A stretch of 64,000 nt of DNA from Brevundimonas pondensis (GTDB lineage: Bacteria > Pseudomonadota > Alphaproteobacteria > Caulobacterales > Caulobacteraceae). The notes below the pieces were generated by a model that saw only the letters and a program-made list of their open reading frames with translations, ran no database searches and was not told where the DNA came from. Both the position numbers and the translations under genes were made by a program. Where the stretch lies: the NCBI RefSeq assembly GCF_017487345.1, contig NZ_CP062006.1:3152501-3216500 (forward strand), read 5' to 3'. This document shows, in pieces, positions 27,601 through 35,728 of the stretch (the stretch's first letter is position 1; the number at the start of each line of letters is the position of its first letter).

Positions 27601-29200
27601 CGAGGGCGGTCAGTTGCCCGGCTTCAAGGTCACCGAGTTCATCGGCCGGATGCGCCACGCAGTCCCCGGCACCACCCTGATCAGCCCGCCGCCGCACCAC
27701 GACATCTACTCGATCGAGGACCTGGCCCAGTTGATCTACGACCTGAAGGCGATCAACCCCGACGCCAAGGTCACGGTCAAACTGGTCTCGGCCACCGGCA
27801 TCGGCGCCATCGCGTCCGGCGTGGCCAAGGCCAAGGCCGACGCCATCCTGATCGCCGGCCACAACGGCGGCACGGGCGCCTCGCCCCAGACCTCGGTCAA
27901 GCACGCCGGCATGCCGTGGGAAATCGGTCTGGCCGAGGCGCATCAGGTGCTCAGCCTGAACCACCTGCGCTCCTCCGTCTGCCTGCGCGCCGACGGCGGC
28001 ATCCGCACCGGGCGCGACGTGGTCCTGGCCGCGCTGCTGGGGGCCGAGGAATACGGCATCGGCACCTCGGGCCTGATCGCCATGGGCTGCCTGATGGTGC
28101 GCCAGTGCCACTCCAACACCTGCCCGGTCGGCGTCTGCTCGCAGGACGAGCGCCTGCGCGCCAAGTTCACGGGCACGCCGGAGAAGGTGGTCAACCTCTT
28201 CACCTTCATCGCCGAGGAGGTCCGCGAAATCCTGGCCTCCATCGGCGCCCGCACGATCGACGAGATCGTCGGCCGCACGGACCTGCTGCGTCAGACCCGC
28301 CGCGGCGGCTCGCATCTGGACGATCTGGACCTCAACCCCCTGCTGATGAAGGTCGACGTCGACCGTCCCGGACGATGGGCCGACAAGGTGCGCAAGCCCG
28401 TTCCCGAAAGCCTGGACGCCCAGGTGCTGAAGGACGCCGCTCCCTTCCTGGAGCGCGGCCAGACGCTGGAGCTGTCCTATCCGCTTAACAACACCCAGCG
28501 CACCGCCGGCGCCGGAGTGTCGTCCGCCATCGTCCGCAAGTTCGGCCCGCAGGGTCCGCAGGGCCGTCTGACGCTGAAGCTGGAAGGCATCGCCGGCCAG
28601 AGCTTCGGCGCCTTCGGGGCCAGGGGCCTGATCCTCGACGTCACCGGCGAGGTCAACGACTACGTCGGCAAGGGCCTGTCAGGCGCCGACATCCATGTCC
28701 GTCCCCAGGAGTGGCGCGCGGATCAGCAGGTCTGCGGCAACACCACCCTCTATGGCGCGACCTCGGGCCGCCTGTTCGTGGCGGGCGCGGCGGGCGAGCG
28801 CTTCGCCGTCCGCAACTCGGGCGCCGAGGCCGTGGTCGAGGGTCTGGGCGCGCACGGCTGCGAATACATGACCGGCGGCCGCGTGGTGGTTCTGGGTTCG
28901 GTGGGCTGGAATCTGGCGGCGGGCATGAGCGGCGGCGAGCTGTTCGTGCTGGACGCCGAGGGCCGGGCCGCTCAAGCCCTGAACGGCGACATGGCCGGCG
29001 TCGGCGCCATCGACGCCGAAGCCGAGGCCCGGCTGAAGGCCCTGATCGAGGCCCACGCCAGCGCCACCGGCTCGCCTCTGGCCCGCCGCATCCTGGCCGA
29101 CTGGGCGTCGTTCGCGCCGCGCTTCGTCCGCATCGCGCCGAAAACCGTCCTCGCCGCCGAGGCCGCAACCACCGACGTCAGGCTGGCCCAACCGGCCTGA
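24674..29200 (+). CDS. gltB: Glutamate synthase (NADPH) large subunit
   Basis: At 1508 aa this has the full domain set: an N-terminal class II glutaminase with nucleophile Cys35 (ERDACGVGLV), which implies a 34-residue propeptide; a central domain; the FMN-binding synthase barrel (ISPPPHHDIYSIEDLAQLIYDL is abbreviated here to PPPHHDIYSIEDL); the 3Fe-4S cysteines in CHSNTCPVGVC; and the C-terminal beta-helix. It converts glutamine plus 2-oxoglutarate to two glutamates. Gene order gltD-gltB is the reverse of E. coli. The ATG overlaps the gltD stop. Confidence 0.97.
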   Translation: MTDASQQNWLAQYEENRARLIEGGAYDPSSERDACGVGLVCAIDGKPRREIVEMAIKSLKAVAHRGAVDADGLSGDGAGVMIELPQAFFAAQVRAVGQTLRPGPIAVGQVFLPRTDLGAQDHARAIVEAEAIRSGFYIYGWRQTPMDLSVVGVRADATRPEIEQIMLAAPEGMEIEELERELFLCRRRIEKAVQASGLNGFYLCSLSARSIVYKGMVRAELLGQLYHDLNDPTVEAGYAVFHQRYSTNTFPEWKLAQPFRMLAHNGEINTLQGNLNWMRAHEIRMAASAFGDRDQEVKPVVQPGGSDSAALDNVFEVLVRAGRPAPLAKALLVPEAWSSDDVVMKPEHRALYAYCNAVMEPWDGPAALCAVDGRWVVAGKDRNGLRPLRAVETVDGLLLAGSEAGLVPLPEGRIKRRLHIGPGKLIAVDLKHGRLYDEHEAVDALAAAQPYSDWLENMVDLEPIIGPGPEPRAAVGEALIRRQIAAGFSREDLDLLLDALVRDGKEAVGSMGDDAPPAVLSSLPRPLAHYFRQNFSQVTNPPIDPLREAGAMSLKTRFKNLGNILAQDEAQTEVFVLDSPVLTTGMYQRLLGVVADGSTTVIDCTYPVPAEGDRPGAGLRQALDRIRDEAEAAARDGATLIVLTDEQASAERLAAPMILATAGTHGRLIAAGLRTYCSLVVRSAETLDPHAFAVLVGVGATAVNPWLAQELFQERLDRGAYPGLTLHDACLNYKHGIEAGLLKVLARKGISIISAYRGGCEFEVLGLSRALAAEFFPGAPSRISGIGLAGLEQAALKRHSVAFGAAVPSPSMGGFFRIRAGGEAHAHDAKTIHLLQDAVNRGDFKRFKQYSAAVREQPDLALRDLLDFKDGLTPVQLHEVESVSDIRRRFLSQAMSLGALSPEAHETLNIAMNRMGARAVSGEGGEDPARYVPRPNGDNANSAVKQVASGRFGVTAEYLNQCREIEIKVAQGAKPGEGGQLPGFKVTEFIGRMRHAVPGTTLISPPPHHDIYSIEDLAQLIYDLKAINPDAKVTVKLVSATGIGAIASGVAKAKADAILIAGHNGGTGASPQTSVKHAGMPWEIGLAEAHQVLSLNHLRSSVCLRADGGIRTGRDVVLAALLGAEEYGIGTSGLIAMGCLMVRQCHSNTCPVGVCSQDERLRAKFTGTPEKVVNLFTFIAEEVREILASIGARTIDEIVGRTDLLRQTRRGGSHLDDLDLNPLLMKVDVDRPGRWADKVRKPVPESLDAQVLKDAAPFLERGQTLELSYPLNNTQRTAGAGVSSAIVRKFGPQGPQGRLTLKLEGIAGQSFGAFGARGLILDVTGEVNDYVGKGLSGADIHVRPQEWRADQQVCGNTTLYGATSGRLFVAGAAGERFAVRNSGAEAVVEGLGAHGCEYMTGGRVVVLGSVGWNLAAGMSGGELFVLDAEGRAAQALNGDMAGVGAIDAEAEARLKALIEAHASATGSPLARRILADWASFAPRFVRIAPKTVLAAEAATTDVRLAQPA

Positions 29201-29241
29201 CGTCGCCTTCCCATCCGCAGCGTCTTCTCCCCGAGACCTTC

Positions 29242-30570
29242 ATGACATCACCGACGATTTCCAGGGCCGCAGCATTCTGTTGCGGCCTTTTCGCCGTTGC
29301 GCTTTGCGCGCCCGCCTTCGCCGCCGTGCCGCCGAACCTGTTGGCGCATCAGGTCCCGCTGGCGCTGGACGGTCCCGGCACGGCCTGGATCCTGACCTCA
29401 ACGGCCTTCGTGCTGATGATGACCCTGCCGGGGCTGGCGCTCTTCTATGGCGGCATGGTGCGCAAGAAGAACCTGATCGCCACCATCGCCCATTCCACGG
29501 CGGCCATGGCCATCGTCACCGTCCTGTGGTTCGTCGCCGGCTACACCCTGTCCTTCGGCACCGTCGACGGTCCGGCCAACGGCTTCATCGGCAGCCTTCA
29601 GGCCCTGTTCCTCAACGGCGTCGGGGTGAAGACCGCCCACGCCCTGACCCCCGGCCTGCCCGAGTTCCTGTGGATCAGCTATCAGCTGACCTTCGCCATC
29701 ATCACCCCGGCCCTGATCGCGGGGGCTTTCGCCGAGCGCATCAAGTTCTCGGCCAGCGTCCTCTTCTTCACCCTGTGGCACCTGATCGTCTATGCGCCGA
29801 TCTGCCATCAGGTCTGGGGCGGCGGCTGGATGGGCGAGCTGGGCGTGCTCGACTTCGCCGGCGGGGCCGTGGTCCACGTCAACGCGGGCGTGGCCGGTCT
29901 GGTCTGCGCCATCGTTCTGGGTCCGCGCCACGGCTGGGGCCGGGACAACATGGCCCCGCACAACCTGGCTTTCACCGCCATCGGCACCGGCCTGCTGTTC
30001 GTGGGCTGGATGGGCTTCAACGGCGGCTCGGCCGCGGGCGCCAACGAGATCGCCGCCGTCGCCGTCTTCAACACCCTGCTGGCTCCCGCCGCCGCCGCCG
30101 TCGGCTGGATCGCGGTGGAGTGGACGCTGAAGAAGAAGCCGACCCTGCTGGGCCTGCTGACCGGCGTGGTCGCCGGTCTGGTCGCCATCACCCCTGCCGC
30201 CGGCTTCGTCGACCCCAGGGGCGCCTTCCTGATCGGCCTGATCTCCGGCCCGATCGCCTATGTCGGCGCAGTCTGGCTGAAGCACAAACTCAAGTACGAC
30301 GACAGCCTCGACGCCTTCGGGGTGCACGGTATCGCCGGGATCGCCGGCGCCCTGCTGACCGGGGTCTTCGCCAACGCCGCCATCAACCCCTTGGCCGAAG
30401 GCGCCACGGTCTGGAAACAGGCTGTCGGCCTGGGCGGCGCCATGGTCTGGAGCGCCGTCGGCACCTTCGTCGTCCTGATGATCTGCAAATACACCGTCGG
30501 CCTGCGCGTCGAGAAGGAGGCCGAGATCGAGGGCCTCGACTACAGCCAGCACGGCGAGGCCATGCACTGA
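29242..30570 (+). CDS. amtB: Ammonium transporter (Amt/MEP family)
   Basis: This 442 aa channel starts with a cleavable signal peptide (to about AFAAVPP), as in E. coli AmtB, then about 11 membrane helices. Twin pore histidines are in GGAVVHVNAGVAG and DAFGVHGIAGIAG. It sits 41 nt after gltB, so it probably shares the nitrogen-assimilation transcript. No glnK/PII gene is adjacent, which is unusual for amtB. Confidence 0.94.
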   Translation: MTSPTISRAAAFCCGLFAVALCAPAFAAVPPNLLAHQVPLALDGPGTAWILTSTAFVLMMTLPGLALFYGGMVRKKNLIATIAHSTAAMAIVTVLWFVAGYTLSFGTVDGPANGFIGSLQALFLNGVGVKTAHALTPGLPEFLWISYQLTFAIITPALIAGAFAERIKFSASVLFFTLWHLIVYAPICHQVWGGGWMGELGVLDFAGGAVVHVNAGVAGLVCAIVLGPRHGWGRDNMAPHNLAFTAIGTGLLFVGWMGFNGGSAAGANEIAAVAVFNTLLAPAAAAVGWIAVEWTLKKKPTLLGLLTGVVAGLVAITPAAGFVDPRGAFLIGLISGPIAYVGAVWLKHKLKYDDSLDAFGVHGIAGIAGALLTGVFANAAINPLAEGATVWKQAVGLGGAMVWSAVGTFVVLMICKYTVGLRVEKEAEIEGLDYSQHGEAMH

Positions 30571-30624
30571 GCAACCGGGCGGCGAGCGCGTGAAGCCTTC
30601 GCCGCCCGTCTGCGTTTCGCCCCC

Positions 30625-33144
30625 ATGGCGGCGCGCGGCGAACTCGACACCTATCAGGCCATGCGGAACTTCGGCGTCACGCCGGAGCCCAAGGGCCGCA
30701 AGGCGAAAACCCGTCAGACCCGCCTGCGCTACCTGATCCAGCGCCACGCCGCGTCGCACCTGCACTACGACTTCCGCATCGAGCACGACGGGGTCCTCAA
30801 GTCCTGGGCCGTGACCAAGGCCCCCTCGCGCGACCCCCATGTCAAACGTCTGGCGGTCGAGGTCGAGGACCATCCGCTCGACTACGGCGGCTTCGAGGGG
30901 ACCATCCCGGCGGGGAACTATGGCGCGGGCACGGTGCAGTTGTGGGACGTCGGCGAATGGGCGCCTCAGGACGCGGATCTGGACGCGGCCTTCAGGAAGG
31001 GCGTGGTCAAGCTGACCCTCGACGGCGAGCGGTTGAAGGGCGGCTGGGCCCTGATCCGGCTCAAGTCCGACCGAGGGAAACCCTCCAAACGCCCCAACTG
31101 GCTGCTGCTCAAGGAGAAGGACGCCTATGCCGTCGAGGGCGAAGGCGACGCCCTGGCCGAGATCGACGCCTCGGTGATCAGCGGGCGCAGCCTGGCTGAA
31201 ATCGCCGCTGGCCCCGCCGAATGGACATCGTCCAAACCCGCCGCCCGCAAGGCTGCGCGCCCGCCGCCACAGCCGGCAGCCAAACCGCTGGCCAAACCCC
31301 ACGCCTTCGTCCCCATCCAGCTGTGCCAGATCGCCGCCCGACCGCCCTCGGCCACCGGCTGGGCGCACGAGATCAAGTTCGACGGCTACCGGATTCAGAT
31401 CGCGACCGGCGGCGGCCGCGCGATCTTGCGCACCCGCAAGGGTCTGGACTGGACTGACCGCTTTCCCGAACTGGCCGCCGACGCCGCCCGCTGGCCCGAC
31501 GGCGTGCTGGACGGCGAGCTGTGCGCCCTGGACGAGCGTCACATGCCGGACTTCTCGGCCCTGCAGACGGCCATCTCGGAGGGCGCGACCGACAGCCTGG
31601 TCTATTTCGCCTTCGACCTGCTGTTCGACGGGCCCGAGGACCTGCGCAAACTGCCGTTGTCGCACCGCAAGGCCCGGCTTCAGGCCCTGATCGATCGCGC
31701 CCCCAGGGTCGCCGCCGAGCGCCTGCGCTACGTCGAGCATTTCAGCGCCAGCGGCCAGACCATTCTGGAAAGCGCCTGCCGCATGAATCTAGAGGGCGTC
31801 ATCTCCAAGAAGCTCGACGCCCCCTATCAGGCGGGCCGCGCGGCCGCCTGGGTCAAGTCCAAGTGCCGGGGGCGCGACGAGGTGGTGATCGGCGGCTGGT
31901 CGTCCGAGGGTGGCAGCCGCTTCCGCTCCCTGCTGGTCGGGGTTCAGACGAAGGGCGGGCTGCGGTATCTGGGCCGCGTCGGCACGGGCTATTCGGCAGC
32001 CTTGACCAAACGCCTGACAGCGGCGCTGAAAGCCGCCGCCGCCGACCGCTCCCCCTTCATCGGCGCCAATATCCCCGAGGACGGGAATGACATCCACTGG
32101 ACCACCCCGGCCCTGGTCGCCGAGATCGAACACGGCGGCTACACCGAGGCGGGGTCGTTGCGTCAGGCCGCCTTCAAGGGCCTGCGCGAGGACAAGGCGC
32201 CGTCCGACGTGACCGACGCGCCCCAACCGCCCGCCGCCACGTCCAGCAAACTGATCGTCGCGGGCGTCACCATCACCCATCCCGACAAGATCATGTGGCC
32301 CGCGCTCGACGACCACGTCGCTGTCACCAAGGCCGACCTGATCGCCTATTACGAAGCCGCCGCCGAGCGCCTCCTGCCCCACATCCTCGACCGTCCCGTC
32401 TCCATCATCCGCGCCCCCGACGGCATCGGCGGCGAGCGCTTCTTCCAGCGCCACGCCCTGACGAGCCGCGTCCCGGGCCTGCGGCCGATCGACGTCGGCG
32501 AGGGCAGGCCCTACCTCGCCGTCATCGACCTCGGCGGCCTGATCGCCGTCGGCCAGTCGGGTGGTCTGGAGTTGCATCCCTGGGGCTGCAAGCCCGGCGA
32601 TCCCGAGACCCCGGACCAGATCACCTTCGACCTCGACCCCGACGAGGGCCTCGCCTTCGATGACGTCGTCGCCGCCGCCAACCTGCTGAAACCGCGGCTC
32701 GAGGCCCTCGGCCTGACCCCCTTCGTCAAAACCACCGGCGGCAAGGGTCTGCACGTCGTCGTCCCAATCAAGGCCGACGCCCGCAGCCGGGTGGAATGGG
32801 ACACGGCCAAGGCCTTCGCCAAGGGAGTCTCGGAGGCGATGAAGGCCGACCATCCCGATCGCTTCACCACCACCCTGGCCAAGAAGGCGCGTGGCGGAAA
32901 AATCTTCCTCGACTATCTGCGCAACGGTCGCATGGCCACCGCCGTCGCCCCCTGGTCGCCGCGCGCCCGCCCCGGCGCGGGGATCGCCTTCCCCCTGAGG
33001 TGGGACCAGGTGAAGCCGGGGCTGGAACCGACAGCCTTCAACCTATGGAGCGCCGCCGAACTGTTGCAGACGTCCGATCCATGGCTGGATTTCCGTTCGG
33101 CCGCCGCGTCTTTGAAACCGGCGCTGAAACAGCTGAAGCTCTAA
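30625..33144 (+). CDS. ligD: Multifunctional NHEJ DNA ligase D
   Basis: LigD repairs double-strand breaks with Ku. The 839 aa protein has the Pseudomonas-type order: a 3'-phosphoesterase domain first (about 35-170, HLHYDFRIEHDG), an ATP-dependent ligase domain (about 225-520, with nucleotidyl lysine in HEIKFDGYRIQ), then the primase-like polymerase domain (about 555-835, ITFDLDPDEGLAFDDV with metal-binding aspartates). The start ATG is 54 nt after amtB. Ku lies 0.7 kb downstream on the other strand. Confidence 0.96.
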   Translation: MAARGELDTYQAMRNFGVTPEPKGRKAKTRQTRLRYLIQRHAASHLHYDFRIEHDGVLKSWAVTKAPSRDPHVKRLAVEVEDHPLDYGGFEGTIPAGNYGAGTVQLWDVGEWAPQDADLDAAFRKGVVKLTLDGERLKGGWALIRLKSDRGKPSKRPNWLLLKEKDAYAVEGEGDALAEIDASVISGRSLAEIAAGPAEWTSSKPAARKAARPPPQPAAKPLAKPHAFVPIQLCQIAARPPSATGWAHEIKFDGYRIQIATGGGRAILRTRKGLDWTDRFPELAADAARWPDGVLDGELCALDERHMPDFSALQTAISEGATDSLVYFAFDLLFDGPEDLRKLPLSHRKARLQALIDRAPRVAAERLRYVEHFSASGQTILESACRMNLEGVISKKLDAPYQAGRAAAWVKSKCRGRDEVVIGGWSSEGGSRFRSLLVGVQTKGGLRYLGRVGTGYSAALTKRLTAALKAAAADRSPFIGANIPEDGNDIHWTTPALVAEIEHGGYTEAGSLRQAAFKGLREDKAPSDVTDAPQPPAATSSKLIVAGVTITHPDKIMWPALDDHVAVTKADLIAYYEAAAERLLPHILDRPVSIIRAPDGIGGERFFQRHALTSRVPGLRPIDVGEGRPYLAVIDLGGLIAVGQSGGLELHPWGCKPGDPETPDQITFDLDPDEGLAFDDVVAAANLLKPRLEALGLTPFVKTTGGKGLHVVVPIKADARSRVEWDTAKAFAKGVSEAMKADHPDRFTTTLAKKARGGKIFLDYLRNGRMATAVAPWSPRARPGAGIAFPLRWDQVKPGLEPTAFNLWSAAELLQTSDPWLDFRSAAASLKPALKQLKL

Positions 33145-33194
33145 CGCCTGGCGACGGTTCGGCCTATGACGTCATGGAAACGGAGACAGAGATC

Positions 33195-33377
33195 ATGGCG
33201 GGCCTCAAGGACAAGCGCGGCTTCATCGACAAGGACCGGCTGGACCTGTCCGAGCGGCAGGCCGTCGAATACTGGATGAAGCGCTGGGGCGTGACCAAGG
33301 ATCAGATCACCGCCGCCCACCGCAAGGTCGGTCGCATGACCAAGGACATCGCCGCCGAACTGGGCAAGAAGCGCTGA
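33195..33377 (+). CDS. DUF3606 small protein
   Basis: This 60 aa protein matches the DUF3606 pattern (DKDRLDLSERQAVEYWMKRW, then VGRMTKDIAAELG). Its function is unknown. ATG 33195 has GGAGA upstream (33182-33186); an in-frame ATG at 33174 lacks one. It lies between ligD and an isochorismatase-like gene, possibly co-transcribed with the NHEJ genes. Confidence 0.8.
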   Translation: MAGLKDKRGFIDKDRLDLSERQAVEYWMKRWGVTKDQITAAHRKVGRMTKDIAAELGKKR

Positions 33378-33385
33378 CCACCGCC

Positions 33386-33847
33386 ATGCGTCAGGCCCTG
33401 CTGATCATCGACGTCCAGCCCATCTTCAATCCGCCGGGCTGGCTGATCACGGGGATCAATCGCCTGATCGGAACCATGCCCTCGGTCGCCACCGTCGAGC
33501 GCCACGACGAGGCCGTCACCCCCTTCGCGCGCCAGCTCGGCTGGACCCCGGCTCCAGACGACGACAGCCTGATCAAGGCCGATGTCATCCATGTGAAACA
33601 CGGCTACGCCCCGACGCCCGAGACGATCGCCCATCTGAAAAGCCTGAACCCCGAGCGGGTTCTGGTCTGCGGCATCCAAGCCGACACCTGCGTCCTGGCC
33701 GCCGGCTTCGCCCTGTTCGACGCGGGCCTGACGCCGACCCTGATCGAAGACCTGACCGTGGGCTCTTCGTTGGATCGCTCGGGCCTGCTGGGCGCCCGGC
33801 TGTGGCGGCATCACTTCAGACATGTAGTCCGCACGACGGACCTCTAG
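33386..33847 (+). CDS. Isochorismatase-family cysteine hydrolase
   Basis: This 153 aa protein has the family's LLIIDVQ nucleophile-activating aspartate and the catalytic cysteine in GIQADTCVLAAGFALFD. The family also includes nicotinamidase-like and maleamate hydrolases, and the substrate is not predictable. Its TAG overlaps the convergent ku stop on the shared palindrome CTAG (33844-33847). Confidence 0.85.
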   Translation: MRQALLIIDVQPIFNPPGWLITGINRLIGTMPSVATVERHDEAVTPFARQLGWTPAPDDDSLIKADVIHVKHGYAPTPETIAHLKSLNPERVLVCGIQADTCVLAAGFALFDAGLTPTLIEDLTVGSSLDRSGLLGARLWRHHFRHVVRTTDL

Positions 33848-34671
33848 CCCGCCTTCTTTTTCGGAGCCCCCTTCTTCGGCGCAGGCTTTGCGGCGCCCCG
33901 CCCCTTCAGGCTGGCCTTCAACGCCGCCATCAGGTCGATGACGTTGGTATCGTCGGGCTCGGCCACGGCCACCACGCCCTTGCCGCCCTTCTGCTTGATC
34001 AGGATCATCTCGCGCAGGGCCTCGTCATAGCGGTCGTGGAAACGGGTCGGGTCGAAGCCCGCCTCCTTCTGACCGATGATGCGCGCGGCGATCTCGACCA
34101 TGTCGGCGTCCGCTTTCACTTCCGGGATGTCGTCGAAAAAGTCGTCAGCGTCCTTCACCTCGTCGTGGGCGCGCAGGGTGTAGGCGACCAACCCCTTGCC
34201 ATGGACCTCCAGCGCCAGCTGCCGCTCCTTGCCGCGCAGCACCAGCTGGCCCAGGGCGATCTTGCCCGCGGTCTTCATCGCTTCGCGGATCACGGCGAAG
34301 GCTTCGACCCCCACGCCCTTCTCCGGCACGACGTAAAAGGGATCGTCCCAGTAGAGCCGGTCGATGTCGCCTTCATCGACGAACTGGTCGATGGAGATGG
34401 TCTTGGTGCTTTCCAGCCTCACCTTGTCGAAATCGGCCTCGTCAAACAGGACGTACTCGTCCTTGGCCACCTCATAGCCCTTGACCAGGTCCGAGCGCTC
34501 GACCGGCCCGGTGTCAGGGTCCGTCGTCACCATGCGGATGCGATTGTTCGTCGCCGGATTGATCAGGTGAAAGCGCACGTCGCCGGCGCTGCTGGTCGCG
34601 GTGTAGAGGGCGACCGGACAGGTCACCAGTGACAGCTTCATATGTCCCTGCCAGGTCGGTCGCGTCGCCAT
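33844..34671 (-). CDS. ku: Ku DNA end-binding protein
   Basis: This 275 aa prokaryotic Ku homodimer threads onto DNA ends and recruits LigD. The conserved core (MKLSLVTCPVALYTAT, then RLYWDDPFYVVPEKG) and a Lys/Pro-rich DNA-binding tail (PAPKKGAPKKKAG) are clear. It is convergent with the ligD-side transcript, overlapping by 4 nt. Confidence 0.96.
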   Translation of the reverse strand: MATRPTWQGHMKLSLVTCPVALYTATSSAGDVRFHLINPATNNRIRMVTTDPDTGPVERSDLVKGYEVAKDEYVLFDEADFDKVRLESTKTISIDQFVDEGDIDRLYWDDPFYVVPEKGVGVEAFAVIREAMKTAGKIALGQLVLRGKERQLALEVHGKGLVAYTLRAHDEVKDADDFFDDIPEVKADADMVEIAARIIGQKEAGFDPTRFHDRYDEALREMILIKQKGGKGVVAVAEPDDTNVIDLMAALKASLKGRGAAKPAPKKGAPKKKAG

Positions 34672-34762
34672 GTTCCGCTCCTTTCCCCCTGACCGAACGG
34701 GTGCTGTGCGGATTTGTTCAGTCCCACTGGCTGCCGCCGCAGAACAGCGTCATCATCCACCC

Positions 34763-35413
34763 ATGTCCTGGATCATCCGCTCGTTCCGACTGCACGCCGC
34801 CCTGTGGCTAGGCCTGGCGGTTCTGGCGGTCGCCGCCGTCGCCACCCCGTCCGACTGGGACTGGCAGATGCGCCTCGCCGTGGCCTGGGACGCCAGCGCC
34901 AGCGTCTTTCTGCTGCTGACCCTGGCCCGGCTGCGGCGCGCCCGGACCGCCGACGCCATCCGCCGACGCGCGGCGGCCCTGGATCAGGCCGGCGCCGCCG
35001 TCCTGCCGCTCAGCCTGCTGGCAGCGGCGGCCAGCGTCTTCGTCATCGTCATGGAGACGGCGGACGGCGGCAAGCCGACTACGGCCGAGGCCCTCTTCTC
35101 CATCGGCACCATCGCCGTGTCCTGGCTGTTCACCCACGTCATCTTCGCCCTGCACTACGCCCACGAGTTCTATGCTCCCGCTGAAAAGGGCAAGGGCGAC
35201 CGCCGTGGCCTGATCTTTCCCGGCGAGAGCGAGGCCGACTACTGGGACTTCCTGCACTTTTCCCTGATCATCGGCGTGGCCAGCCAGACCGCCGACATTC
35301 AGATCAGCAGTCGCAAACTGCGCCGTATCGCCACCGTGCACAGCCTGATCGCCTTCGTCTTCAACACAGTGATCCTGGCCCTGGCGGTCAACATGGCGGT
35401 CAGCCTGCTCTAG
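34763..35413 (+). CDS. DUF1345 membrane protein
   Basis: This 216 aa protein has about five membrane helices and the DUF1345 signature EADYWDFLHFSLIIGVASQTAD. Its function is unknown. ATG 34763 is chosen because the first membrane helix begins soon after; longer in-frame starts would overlap the ku promoter region. Confidence 0.85.
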   Translation: MSWIIRSFRLHAALWLGLAVLAVAAVATPSDWDWQMRLAVAWDASASVFLLLTLARLRRARTADAIRRRAAALDQAGAAVLPLSLLAAAASVFVIVMETADGGKPTTAEALFSIGTIAVSWLFTHVIFALHYAHEFYAPAEKGKGDRRGLIFPGESEADYWDFLHFSLIIGVASQTADIQISSRKLRRIATVHSLIAFVFNTVILALAVNMAVSLL

Positions 35414-35728
35414 GCTTATGCGCGCTTCGCCTTGACTTGGCCGCTATTGAGGCCCATCTGCGCTGCACCGCACAATCGCGGTATCCGGTTTCCTGCAACG
35501 CGTGTGGGTCTTCCTCCCCGAAGACCTGATTGCAGACGCAGCCGGCCAGACCTCAGAGTCATTACGTCGTCCGGACACGCGGGGCGGCGCCCGATCCACC
35601 CCGACGGCTTCATTCCGAAGCTCTATCGGGACTGGCGGTGCGTCTTCCTTGTTGCGTGCGGTCAGAAGGCTTCGCCTTCTCGACCCGACGCTCGCGGGAT
35701 GCGCGCCTCCGCAAGCGAAAGACGCTCC
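35414..35728 (+). promoter_or_regulatory. Long structured 5' region of the DEAD-box helicase gene
   Basis: About 315 nt with no convincing gene. A TTGACT at 35432-35437 may be a -35. Two perfect stem-loops are present: GGTCTTC/GAAGACC (35507-35526, 6-nt loop) and AGAAGGC-TTC-GCCTTCT (35664-35680). Neither has a T-run, so they look like structured leader RNA rather than terminators. Cold-inducible helicase genes often have such leaders, but regulation here is inference. Confidence 0.45.
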
